Of a stretch of 64,000 nucleotides of DNA, positions 52,224 through 61,300 are shown in pieces. Numbering within the stretch: the first letter of the stretch is position 1; each line of letters starts with the position of its first letter. The notes under the pieces are model-generated. The model did no database searches, was not told the origin of the DNA, and worked only from the letters and a program-made list of their open reading frames with translations. The position numbers and the translations under genes are program-made. This stretch comes from Roseburia lenta (GTDB lineage Bacteria; Bacillota; Clostridia; Lachnospirales; Lachnospiraceae): contig NZ_JACOPG010000002.1 of assembly GCF_014287435.1 (NCBI RefSeq), positions 434,001 through 498,000 on the forward strand. Reading direction: 5' to 3'.

Positions 52224-53828
52224 TTAAAAGTCCTCCTCTTCAATTTCAATATTTGCGACCTTTGCAAAATAATCTACCGCATTGGTATATAACTGGCTGC
52301 TTGCCGCACCTGATGTATTGACTTTCACAACGATCGGCACATGTTTACCGATCGCTTCTTCCACCATAGCCTCTAGATCTGCCATCGTATCTTCGCTGGC
52401 TAAGATCGAACTATTGATACTCTTGGCTCCTGGTGGCTCGTCATAGACGAGCATAAGTTGATTTTGCTCATTGACCGTCGGATAAGCACTTAAAAGTGCC
52501 TGCCGCAAAAGTCCGCTGGAACCAGAAACGATCTGTTTCCACTCACGGCACAATTTCTGCACTTCTTCCGGCATAGCATCCGGCAGATCTTTTTTCTGCA
52601 CGGCAGATGCTCCTGCCCCAGATAGCCCCGGATTGACGGCTCCTGCGCTTGCCTGCTGCACCATGACTGGAACGCCCTCCTCGATCTTGTGCTCTACCAC
52701 ATCCAAACGATCTACGATCGCCTCGTAATCCTGTTCCATCTGCGGTCGGCACAATTTGATCAGTGCGATCTCGATCAACACACGTTTCTGTGATGACTGG
52801 CGTATCTGGTTGGACAGTTCCGAGAAAATACGGACATAACGCATCAGCGTCTCATCCCCTACCATGGCTGCCTCTTCCTTTAATAATGCCATATGTTCAC
52901 TGGAAACTTCAAGCACATCTTCCATATTTGTATCGCTTTTTACCAACATAAGATTGCGCATATACCAGGTAAATTCGATAACGAACTGGTTTAGATCCCT
53001 GCCCTGTACGACCATCTCTTCCAAGACACCGATCGCACCTGTGACATCATGCTGTAAGACATGGCGGAGCAGTTGGCTAAAGATCTCATTATCCACAGCC
53101 CCCAGCACCTGCAATACCTTATCATAGGTCAGGTTTTCGCCCAGATAAAAAGCGATACACTGGTCTAAAAGACTTAGGGCATCACGCATAGAACCGTCTG
53201 CCGCCTTTGCCACATAGCGCAATGCCTTATCCTCTACAGAGATATTCTCCTTGACCATCAACTCCTGCAAACGTCCTGCAATAGTATCAATGGAGATCCG
53301 CCGGAAATCATAACGCTGACAGCGGGATAAGATCGTGATCGGAATCATATGCACTTCTGTTGTTGCCAGAATAAAGATCACATATGCCGGTGGCTCCTCC
53401 AAAGTCTTTAAAAGAGCCGCAAAAGCACTTGCAGAAAGCATATGTACCTCATCGATGATATAGACTTTGTACTTGCCCTCTGTCGGTGAATATGCCACTT
53501 CTTCTACGATATCTCGGATATTTGACACACTGTTGTTGGAAGCCGCATCGATCTCAAATACGTTCATGCTGCTGCCTTCCGCGATACGTTTACAGGTCTC
53601 ACATTCATTGCAGGGACTGCCATCCACCGGATGCTCACAGTTGACTGCCTTTGCCAGGATCTTTGCCACCGTCGTTTTACCGGTTCCTCTCGTCCCGGTA
53701 AAGAGATAGGCATGCCCCAGCCGATTGGCTTTGACCTGATTTTTTAAGGCTGTCACAATATGATCCTGCCCCTTTACATCCTCAAAATCCTGTGGTCTGA
53801 ATTTACGATATAATGCCGTATAAGACAT
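52224..53828 (-). CDS. dnaX: DNA polymerase III subunits gamma/tau
   Basis: 534-residue clamp-loader ATPase. Walker A FTGTRGTGKTTVAKIL, zinc finger CEHPVDGSPCNECETC, DEVHMLSASAFAALLKTLEEP, sensor ILATTEVHMIP. The C-terminal tau part is short. It lies 19 bases after the phosphofructokinase gene. I see no small SRP RNA in that gap. Confidence 0.97.
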   Translation of the reverse strand: MSYTALYRKFRPQDFEDVKGQDHIVTALKNQVKANRLGHAYLFTGTRGTGKTTVAKILAKAVNCEHPVDGSPCNECETCKRIAEGSSMNVFEIDAASNNSVSNIRDIVEEVAYSPTEGKYKVYIIDEVHMLSASAFAALLKTLEEPPAYVIFILATTEVHMIPITILSRCQRYDFRRISIDTIAGRLQELMVKENISVEDKALRYVAKAADGSMRDALSLLDQCIAFYLGENLTYDKVLQVLGAVDNEIFSQLLRHVLQHDVTGAIGVLEEMVVQGRDLNQFVIEFTWYMRNLMLVKSDTNMEDVLEVSSEHMALLKEEAAMVGDETLMRYVRIFSELSNQIRQSSQKRVLIEIALIKLCRPQMEQDYEAIVDRLDVVEHKIEEGVPVMVQQASAGAVNPGLSGAGASAVQKKDLPDAMPEEVQKLCREWKQIVSGSSGLLRQALLSAYPTVNEQNQLMLVYDEPPGAKSINSSILASEDTMADLEAMVEEAIGKHVPIVVKVNTSGAASSQLYTNAVDYFAKVANIEIEEEDF

Positions 53829-53847
53829 CCTCTACACCTCTTACTTC

Positions 53848-54918
53848 CTAATCACCAAAACTGATGCCGATCCGCTTTGCTTCCTGAATCATCTGGCAGT
53901 CAGGATCTACCATCTTAAGTTTGCCCGCCACATCTTCCAGCGGAACACGCTTTGTCTGCCCATCGATCATAGCGATCATATAGCCATAATCTTTTTCCAG
54001 GATCGCCTGAGCTGCCGCAGATCCCAGTCTCGTACAAAGCACCCGGTCATACGGACAAGGACTGCCGCCCCGCTGTGTATGTCCCGGCACTGTCACCCTT
54101 GCCTCTGAACCGGTACGGTCTCCGATCAGTTTGGCGATCTCATAAGAAACGGACGGATATGGTGAATTTTCTCTCTTTTTCTTCCATTCCTTTTTGGAAA
54201 GTGCTGCATCCTCCTTGGAGATCGCGCCTTCCGCTACCGCTAAGATCGTAAAGCCCTTGCCTGCCTGATGGCGTTTATCGATCGCCTCGATCACCTTATC
54301 AATATCATATGGGATCTCCGGTAACAAAATAATATCTGCCCCGGATGCCACACCGGCATAAAGGGTCAGCCAGCCGACCTTATGTCCCATAACCTCCACG
54401 ATAAAGACACGGTTGTGGGAAGCCGCGGTGGTATGAATACAGTCGATCGCATTGCAGGCGACATTGATGGCACTCTGAAATCCAAAGGTCACATCCGTTC
54501 CATAGATGTCATTGTCAATGGTCTTTGGAAGATGGATCACATTCAGCCCTTCCTCACGCAAAAGATTGGCTGTCTTTTGTGTACCATTGCCCCCCAGAAT
54601 GACCAGACAATCCAGATTGAGTTTATAGTAAGTCTCTTTCATTGCCTCGACCTTATCCAGACCATTCTCATCCGGAATCCGCATCTGTTTGAAAGGCTGT
54701 CTGGATGATCCTAAGATCGTTCCTCCCACCGTAAGGATACCTGAAAAATCCTTGCTTGACAGCAGGCGGTAATTTCCATAGATCAAGCCCTTGTAGCCAT
54801 CATAGAAGCCATATACTTCCAAGTCTTTGTCGTTCTCACTGAGTCCCTTGACCACACCTCGCATTGCGGCATTGAGTGCCTGGCAGTCGCCACCGCTCGT
54901 CAACATTCCAATTTTCAT
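53848..54918 (-). CDS. pfkA: 6-phosphofructokinase (group III type)
   Basis: 356 residues. MLTSGGDCQALNAAMRGV; the donor site is GGNGTQKTA in place of GGDGS, and the substrate loop is LPKTIDNDI with Lys where ATP-PFK often has Gly. This combination is found in mixed ATP/PPi phosphofructokinases of Firmicutes and Actinobacteria, so the phosphoryl donor cannot be assumed. Other sites are intact (IEVMGHKVGWL-like VEVMGHKVGW; GHTQRGGSPCPYDR). It links to the sugar genes upstream. Confidence 0.9.
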   Translation of the reverse strand: MKIGMLTSGGDCQALNAAMRGVVKGLSENDKDLEVYGFYDGYKGLIYGNYRLLSSKDFSGILTVGGTILGSSRQPFKQMRIPDENGLDKVEAMKETYYKLNLDCLVILGGNGTQKTANLLREEGLNVIHLPKTIDNDIYGTDVTFGFQSAINVACNAIDCIHTTAASHNRVFIVEVMGHKVGWLTLYAGVASGADIILLPEIPYDIDKVIEAIDKRHQAGKGFTILAVAEGAISKEDAALSKKEWKKKRENSPYPSVSYEIAKLIGDRTGSEARVTVPGHTQRGGSPCPYDRVLCTRLGSAAAQAILEKDYGYMIAMIDGQTKRVPLEDVAGKLKMVDPDCQMIQEAKRIGISFGD

Positions 54919-54956
54919 TCGTACCCCATCCTTTCTTTTTGATCTGTCTGTATTAT

Positions 54957-56264
54957 TTACTTGTTGTACTCACCATATTCACAGCCTGCATGGGCAACTG
55001 CAATCTCATCGACCAGTTCCCACTCCCACTTTGGCTTTGCCCCATCCTTGTTCAGGTGCAGATGCTTGCGATATAACTTGATCGTACCACTGCCATTTCC
55101 GCCATTCCACAGATGGTCATGACGCTTGCTGCCATCCGGTGCTTCATAATTGATAAAAAGCATCTGATCCTTTTTGCAGGCGATCTCCGTACACATTTTT
55201 GACATCGGTGTTTCCTGCACAACACGCCATACAACATGATGCTTTGTCTCTTTACATTTAAACTTCGTCTTGGTCAGCGTCCATACCTTAGAAAAATTAA
55301 ATTCAAACGGCTCGCCCTCATACCACATGGCTCCAAGTAATTTATTCTCCATAGCGACCGGTCCTACCTTTGGTCTGCCACCACCGATCACAAATGCGGA
55401 GTCCTTTAATTTTTCTCCGGTCGTCTTGCTGGTCAGATCACTGCTCGCCAACCATACCCAAGGGCTTGTGAAATCCCTGCCCCAGTTTTTATCTGCATAT
55501 CCATAGGAATCTTCCTTGGAAACGATATACTCTTCGCCATTTAATACGACTTTTCCCTCGAAGGCAGTCTTCATGCCCTCACAATGCCAGAACATCTCAA
55601 AGGCCTCTGCATCGCGAAGTGGTTCGCTGGCGCCATAACCTACATTAAACGTCAGTTTTTTGTCCATGGTCAGATCCCAATACATCTTGCCAGCATCTGA
55701 CATATATTCCGGATGCGCCTGACATTCTTCTTCGGTCACGTCCACCATACCAAGCGTTCTTGTCTCAGAGCAGAAACAGTTGTCTGCACTGATCAGGTAA
55801 GGGGCGTCCTCCTTGACCGTCACCTCATCCCATGCGAAGAAGCGGTGCAGCTGTATTGGATGTTCTCCCCAGCTACCGACCTTGACCATCATATAAGAAG
55901 GCTTGACCTGCTTTTTTTGATTTTCCTCGGTCTGCCCTAAAATGGCTTCTTCCCCGCCAAGTGCCGGGTTGATCGTAAAGAACTCTACAAAAAAGGCTCT
56001 CTCCTCTCCGGTCTTGCTATGGTGGGCTGTAAAGGAATGCCACCACCAGTCAAAGCCCTGTTCTGCCAGTTTTCCATGCAGCATGAATTTATTTCGACTG
56101 ACATCCGAGTGGTTAAAATTGATCTCAGGCAGATCGACCTTGGTTTCCACCACCTCGACGCTCTGTCCGATCTTTTCCTCGATATCCCCGATGGTCTGCC
56201 CCACCTTTTCTTCTAATCCCTTTGCCTTTTGTTTGATCTCATCCAGATTTTCAAAAATCTTCAT
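54957..56264 (-). CDS. Tocopherol-cyclase-family protein
   Basis: 435 residues. An N-terminal coiled coil (LEEKVGQTIGDIEEKIGQS) is followed by a double lipocalin-like domain with the family text SYGYADKNWGRDFTSPWVW and LHRFFAWDEV. In plants and cyanobacteria the family makes tocopherols, but this anaerobe has no such pathway in sight; Firmicute members are of unknown function and may bind or cyclise a lipid. It lies between a sugar-binding lipoprotein and pfkA, with 14- and 38-base gaps. Confidence 0.82.
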   Translation of the reverse strand: MKIFENLDEIKQKAKGLEEKVGQTIGDIEEKIGQSVEVVETKVDLPEINFNHSDVSRNKFMLHGKLAEQGFDWWWHSFTAHHSKTGEERAFFVEFFTINPALGGEEAILGQTEENQKKQVKPSYMMVKVGSWGEHPIQLHRFFAWDEVTVKEDAPYLISADNCFCSETRTLGMVDVTEEECQAHPEYMSDAGKMYWDLTMDKKLTFNVGYGASEPLRDAEAFEMFWHCEGMKTAFEGKVVLNGEEYIVSKEDSYGYADKNWGRDFTSPWVWLASSDLTSKTTGEKLKDSAFVIGGGRPKVGPVAMENKLLGAMWYEGEPFEFNFSKVWTLTKTKFKCKETKHHVVWRVVQETPMSKMCTEIACKKDQMLFINYEAPDGSKRHDHLWNGGNGSGTIKLYRKHLHLNKDGAKPKWEWELVDEIAVAHAGCEYGEYNK

Positions 56265-56278
56265 AGAAACACACTTCC

Positions 56279-57379
56279 TTACTTATACTCTTTTAGTTTG
56301 TCCTTGGTCATCACAGTGACCGGATACATCTGCCCATCTACCTCTACAGACGGTACGGTAGCATCATGCGCAAATGCATGCTCTTCCATATAGGAATACT
56401 TATCCGGTGTCTTGCCTGCTTCTAGGGTCTGTATCAGATTTTGTACCTTTGGTCCCTGATTGGGATTACATTCTCCCACATAGGAGATCTTATCTTGTAA
56501 AAGATAGGATAAAACTTCTTTATTCACGCCGTCAAAAGACATGACCATGATATCACCTGCCGCGATATCCGACCCCACATGATAGCCGGCATCCTCGATC
56601 GCCTCAATGGCTCCGAATGCTTCATTGTCATTCTCACAATAGACAACATTGATGTCATCATACTGCTTGAGCAGCGTGCTCATGGCTTCCTTGCCCTTTG
56701 CCTGAGTAAATTCTCCCGGCACCTCCGCCAGAAGATTCCAGCCATAGGTGACTACCGCATCCTGCAAGCCCTTGGTCCTGCCGATCTGCGCGGATGCACC
56801 GATCGTTCCCTGAATATTGACAATATGCAGACTGTCCTCTGCTATGCCCTTGGCGACCGCATATTGATGCAGCCATGCGGTTGCCTTTTTTGCCTCTAAT
56901 TCAAAATCAGATCCCACCCAGGAGTTAAAGAGTGTCGGATCCGACACTGCCACCTGGCGGTCAATGACAATAACCGGGATATTGGCACTGCGCGCCTCCT
57001 CTAAAACGGTCTCCCAACCTGTTTCCGTCACCGGGGCAAGCACGATATAATCAACATCCTGCTGGATGAACTTGCGGATTGCCATGATCTGATTTGCCTG
57101 TTGCTGCTGCCCATCCTCGATCAGTAACTTGTAACCCTGATCTGCGGTAAAGGTCGACTTCATGGATTCGGTGTTGGCCGATCTCCAATCCGACTCTGCT
57201 CCCAGTTGGGAAAAACCGATCACGATCTGCTTGCTGTCCTGACTTTCTGTATCCTGTGATGTCGCTGCCGTCGTCGTATCTCCACAGCCTGTTGTCAGCG
57301 TAAAGGCTGACAATAAGACGCTAAATACAGCAACCAGCCGGCTTGCCATACTGCGTCTGGTCTTTTTGATTCCTTTCAT
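56279..57379 (-). CDS. Sugar ABC-type binding lipoprotein (YtfQ-like)
   Basis: 366 residues. Lipoprotein signal ends at Cys in LTLTTGCGDT. Periplasmic-binding fold of the ribose/galactofuranose group: IGFSQLGAESDWRSANTESM, the hinge DGQQQQANQIMAIRKFIQQ, VVYCENDNEAFGAIEAI. It is a paralogue of the protein at 61301-62296 but separately transcribed, with its own promoter. Start ATG 57379 (MKGIKKTRRS) with AAGGGGTG upstream. It may serve the same permeases with a different sugar. Confidence 0.9.
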   Translation of the reverse strand: MKGIKKTRRSMASRLVAVFSVLLSAFTLTTGCGDTTTAATSQDTESQDSKQIVIGFSQLGAESDWRSANTESMKSTFTADQGYKLLIEDGQQQQANQIMAIRKFIQQDVDYIVLAPVTETGWETVLEEARSANIPVIVIDRQVAVSDPTLFNSWVGSDFELEAKKATAWLHQYAVAKGIAEDSLHIVNIQGTIGASAQIGRTKGLQDAVVTYGWNLLAEVPGEFTQAKGKEAMSTLLKQYDDINVVYCENDNEAFGAIEAIEDAGYHVGSDIAAGDIMVMSFDGVNKEVLSYLLQDKISYVGECNPNQGPKVQNLIQTLEAGKTPDKYSYMEEHAFAHDATVPSVEVDGQMYPVTVMTKDKLKEYK

Positions 57380-57404
57380 TGTAAAAACACCCCTTCTAAT
57401 ACCA

Positions 57405-57439
57405 CTTCTTATTATCTCCGAATTGCGACAATTTCGCAA
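57405..57439 (-). promoter_or_regulatory. Promoter with a palindromic -35
   Basis: On minus TTGCGA (57439-57434), 17 bases, GATAAT. TTGCGA and TCGCAA (57439-57423) form a perfect 6-bp palindrome with a 5-base centre over the -35, a likely operator. Confidence 0.55.
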
Positions 57440-57465
57440 CACCCATACCAAAAGAAAACGAAAAA

Positions 57466-57497
57466 TAGAGATGACGCCGGATATGCGTTCATCTCTA
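57466..57497 (-). terminator. Terminator of the sugar importer operon
   Basis: On minus TAGAGATGAACGC, loop, GCGTCATCTCTA then TTTTTCG. A 12-bp stem with a one-base bulge. Confidence 0.8.
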
Positions 57498-57530
57498 CTT
57501 TTCTCATGTCGTTTCTAAAAAAGAAGGAGG

Positions 57531-58592
57531 TTATTTATTTAAACTTTGTGCTTTTTTCTTACGTGCCATAACTACACTCTGGATCACTAAGAAGAGACAG
57601 AGCATTGCGGCGATCGTAATTCCTGTCCACCAAGCCTGATCCAGACCTGCAGAAGAAACGATATTCTGAATGGTGCTCAAAGAAAGTACACCAAAGAGTG
57701 TGCCGATGATATTTCCCACACCACCGGTCAGCATGGTACCACCGATGATAGAAGATGCGATGGCGTTCATTTCCATACCCATGGCATGGGAAGCAGAACC
57801 GGATCCAACATGGAGGAAATATACAAATCCGCCAATACCTGCTAACAAACTACAAATCAGATGTGACAAAAACTTTGTTCTTCTGACATTGATACCAAGC
57901 ATGAGTGCACTCTGCTGGTTGCCACCAACAGCATAGAAACTACGTCCCAACTTGGTCCAGCGGAGCATGATAAACATGAGGATGACGACCAGAAGTGCTA
58001 CAACCACACCGATCTCTACATATGCATCCACATATCTGCCTAATTTGTTGACAGAACCCAGTCCCGGAACGATCACTCTGGTATCCTTTAATGCAACGAA
58101 TGCTTCGTTTTGCACATTGAAAGGATTGGTGTTGACGATCGTCGTCATACCTCTGGCAAAGAACATACCTGCCAAAGATACAATAAATGGCTGGATATCT
58201 AAGTAGGCTACCAGATAGCCCTGAACAATACCAAAGGCAAGACCGATACCAAGGGAGATCAGCACAGCCCCTAAGATGGAACCGTTATGATAATCCAGAT
58301 ATACGGCACTGCACATGCTGACCAGTGCTACCACACCACCAACGGAAATATCGATCCCGCCTGTGATCATGACCAAACTCATGCCGCAGGAGGTAATGAT
58401 CAGTGCTCCGTTTGCATTTAACATACTAAGGAAGGTCTGCGGCCTCAAAAAGCCCTCTCCCTGGAATACGATCGCTCCAATATACATCAGGAAAAAGATA
58501 ACGATCGTGATGGTCAGAAGCATATTCGTATCCGTCATATTTTTGATTTTGTATCCAATACCTTTTTGTGCTGTAGAAGTCTTATTAGCCAT
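57531..58592 (-). CDS. yjfF: Galactofuranose/ribose-type ABC permease (YjfF-like)
   Basis: 353 residues, eight to ten membrane segments, BPD_transp_2 family: SCGMSLVMITGGIDISVGG and GGTMLTGGVGNIIGT are the diagnostic loops. With the next gene it forms the membrane channel of a CUT2 importer. Last gene of the operon; 1 base after the other permease. Confidence 0.9.
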   Translation of the reverse strand: MANKTSTAQKGIGYKIKNMTDTNMLLTITIVIFFLMYIGAIVFQGEGFLRPQTFLSMLNANGALIITSCGMSLVMITGGIDISVGGVVALVSMCSAVYLDYHNGSILGAVLISLGIGLAFGIVQGYLVAYLDIQPFIVSLAGMFFARGMTTIVNTNPFNVQNEAFVALKDTRVIVPGLGSVNKLGRYVDAYVEIGVVVALLVVILMFIMLRWTKLGRSFYAVGGNQQSALMLGINVRRTKFLSHLICSLLAGIGGFVYFLHVGSGSASHAMGMEMNAIASSIIGGTMLTGGVGNIIGTLFGVLSLSTIQNIVSSAGLDQAWWTGITIAAMLCLFLVIQSVVMARKKKAQSLNK

Positions 58593-58593
58593 A

Positions 58594-59682
58594 TTATGCT
58601 ACCTCCTTTGCACGGAATTTTTTGCCAAGACCTGCCAGTTTTTCACGGACAACCGGTGCACTCAGGACAACCAGTAAGATAACGACAACCGCTTTGTATG
58701 CCGGAAGTGCATCGGATTGCACATCGAATTTGTAAAGGGTCGTTGTCAAGAACTGGATAACATAAGCACCCAGAATAGATGCCGCCATATTAAACTTACC
58801 ACCACTTAAGGAGTTACCGCCAAGTGCTACGGCAAGAATGGCATCCATTTCAATATCCTTTGCGATAACGGAATAGTTGATCGTTGAAAGTCGGCTGACC
58901 TTGATCAGACCAACAACGGCAACGCAAAGTCCTAAGATAACAAAACTCAAGAACTTGATAAAGGTCGGGTTGATACCGTTTAAGCGGGATGACTTTTCAT
59001 TGATACCAACAGCCTGTGTGTAAAGTCCCAAATTTGTAAATTTCAATACCAGCGCGATAATGATAACGCAGGCAGCCGCGATAAAGAACGGCGTTGGGAT
59101 CGGAATTCCCGGTAAAAATCCACCATAGTAGCCAAAAGACGGATCACTGATCAATGGCAATTCATTGTTGTTGATCCAGGCTGCAATGGAACGACCTGCA
59201 GTATATAGGATCAGGGTTGCGACCATCGGCTGTATCTTAAAGTGGGCTACCAGGACACCGTTGAATGCTCCAAATAACATAGATACAAGACATGCTACCA
59301 AGAATGCCACCAAAACCGAGGTACGAAGTGTCTCCGGTCTGGAATTGGAACCACAAAGTACACGCAGGATCACACTGCCCGCAATGGCAACGGTAGCGCC
59401 CACACTGATATCCTGTCCGCCGGAAGCAGCCGTTACCAGTGTCATGCCGATCGCTAAGATGGCAAGTTCTGAACCATAGTCTAAGATGGTAATCAGATAA
59501 CCGGATAAGACCGGTGCCCCGGAACTACTGTATCCAAGTGTGATCTTAAAGAAAGACGGATCTGCGATCAGATTGAACACAGCCAGGATCACAAGCGCTG
59601 CCACCGGGATAAACATCTGCTGTCTTACCAGATTACTGAAAAATCCAGATCCTTTCGTTTTTTTCACTGCTGTATTTCCCAT
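58594..59682 (-). CDS. ytfT: Galactofuranose/ribose-type ABC permease (YtfT-like)
   Basis: 362 residues, BPD_transp_2 family: AIGMTLVTAASGGQDISVGA and ALGGNSLSGGKFNMAAS. It carries the GQDISVGA variant typical of YtfT. It lies 2 bases after the ATPase stop. Confidence 0.9.
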   Translation of the reverse strand: MGNTAVKKTKGSGFFSNLVRQQMFIPVAALVILAVFNLIADPSFFKITLGYSSSGAPVLSGYLITILDYGSELAILAIGMTLVTAASGGQDISVGATVAIAGSVILRVLCGSNSRPETLRTSVLVAFLVACLVSMLFGAFNGVLVAHFKIQPMVATLILYTAGRSIAAWINNNELPLISDPSFGYYGGFLPGIPIPTPFFIAAACVIIIALVLKFTNLGLYTQAVGINEKSSRLNGINPTFIKFLSFVILGLCVAVVGLIKVSRLSTINYSVIAKDIEMDAILAVALGGNSLSGGKFNMAASILGAYVIQFLTTTLYKFDVQSDALPAYKAVVVILLVVLSAPVVREKLAGLGKKFRAKEVA

Positions 59683-59684
59683 GA

Positions 59685-61199
59685 TTAATTTTCACCTCCA
59701 GCGATTGTACTCATAATCTTGTTCTGTGTCAGATCTTCTCCGGAAAGTTCGCCAACCACCTTGCGATCACGCATAACGATCAGGCGGGAGCAGGTACGGA
59801 GCATTTCATCTGTCTCAGAAGAAATAAAGGTCACGCTCATACCTTCGGAAGCCAGTTTCAATACCAATTTCTGGATGTCGACCTTGGTTCCGATATCGAT
59901 ACCACGTGTCGGCTCATCCAGGATCAGATAATCCGGATGGGTCAGAAGCCAGCGTGCTAAGATACATTTCTGCTGATTACCACCGGAGAGTGATTTGATC
60001 GGTGTGTCAGCGGATGCTGTCTTGATATCCAGAAGTTTGATGTATTCTTCCGCATATTTGTTTGCCTCTGCCTTTGAGAGCGGACGGAAGAAGCCACGCA
60101 TTACCTGCATTGCAAAAATAATATTTTCCCGAACGGAGAGATCTCCGATAATACCGTCATTCTTACGATCCTCCGGTAAGTATGCAATACCGTTTTTCAT
60201 GGCATCGATCGGTTTTGTAATCTTAATCTCCTTACCGTTCTTCTTTACCTTTCCGCCAAGCACATGATCGGCGCCAAAAATAGCTCTGACACATTCACTT
60301 CGACCGGAACCCAGAAGTCCGGTAAATCCATTGACTTCACCCTTTTTGATGTTGAAATCAAATGGCTTGATACCCGCATTACTGTAAAGTCCTTCTGCCT
60401 CAAATACAATCTGGTCTGCATCCTTGCCACTGTATGGCTCCTGCTCGCCGCGGATATCGGACATATCATCCAATTCTTTACCAAGCATCTTGGCAACCAA
60501 TTTCACACGCGGCAGATCTTTGATCTCATACTGACCTACCAGTTTGCCGTCACGCAGTACCGTGATCTTGTCACAGACCTCATATACCTGATCCAAGAAG
60601 TGGGTTACAAAGATAATGCCTACGCCTCTGGATCTCAGATCCCGCATCAGGGTAAAGAGTTTTTCTACTTCCTGCTCATCCAAAGAAGATGTCGGCTCAT
60701 CTAAGATCAGAACCTTGCAGTCCATATCTACCGCACGAGCAATGGCAACCATCTGCTGGACGGCGATGGAACAAGAAGCAAGCTGCTGCGTTGCCTTTGC
60801 CGGAATGTCGAGAGACCGCAATAATTTGTCAGCATCCGCATTCATTTTCTTCCAGTCCTGATAGATATTTTCTGTTCTACCTATGTACATGTTTTCAGCT
60901 ACTGACAAATTAGGACAAAGTGTGATCTCCTGGTACACCGTACTAATTCCCAGTCTCTGTGCATCCTGTGGTGATCGGATGGATACTTCTTTGTCATTTC
61001 CCTCTACGAAAATCTGACCATCGTCCTTTTCATAAACGCCTGTCAAAACCTTGATCAGTGTCGATTTTCCAGCTCCGTTTTCGCCCATCAGAGCATGAAT
61101 TTCACCGCCACATAATGTAAAATCTACATCCTGTAAAGCGCGAACTCCAGGAAATGATTTATTGATATGTTTCATTTCCAAAATGGTTTTATTACTCAC
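59685..61199 (-). CDS. ytfR: CUT2 sugar ABC ATPase (YtfR-like)
   Basis: 504-residue tandem ATPase. N-domain: GENGAGKSTLIKVLTG, LSVAENMYIGRTENI, LILDEPTSSLDEQE. C-domain: degenerate Walker A GLLGSGRSECVRAIF, LSGGNQQKCILARWLL, LILDEPTRGIDIGTK. Start GTG 61199 (MSNKTILEMKHINKSF) with AAAGGAG ten bases upstream; a longer frame to 61277 is less likely. The first domain hydrolyses ATP, the second is partly inactive, as usual in CUT2. Confidence 0.93.
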   Translation of the reverse strand: MSNKTILEMKHINKSFPGVRALQDVDFTLCGGEIHALMGENGAGKSTLIKVLTGVYEKDDGQIFVEGNDKEVSIRSPQDAQRLGISTVYQEITLCPNLSVAENMYIGRTENIYQDWKKMNADADKLLRSLDIPAKATQQLASCSIAVQQMVAIARAVDMDCKVLILDEPTSSLDEQEVEKLFTLMRDLRSRGVGIIFVTHFLDQVYEVCDKITVLRDGKLVGQYEIKDLPRVKLVAKMLGKELDDMSDIRGEQEPYSGKDADQIVFEAEGLYSNAGIKPFDFNIKKGEVNGFTGLLGSGRSECVRAIFGADHVLGGKVKKNGKEIKITKPIDAMKNGIAYLPEDRKNDGIIGDLSVRENIIFAMQVMRGFFRPLSKAEANKYAEEYIKLLDIKTASADTPIKSLSGGNQQKCILARWLLTHPDYLILDEPTRGIDIGTKVDIQKLVLKLASEGMSVTFISSETDEMLRTCSRLIVMRDRKVVGELSGEDLTQNKIMSTIAGGEN

Positions 61200-61300
61200 C
61201 TGCGTTTCACTCCTTTTCTTTAAAAAATGCGTGATGCCATGCGTAGAATCTTCGTACGCCGCACCACGCATTTTCAAAATTTTTAAATTGTCAGGAAAGA

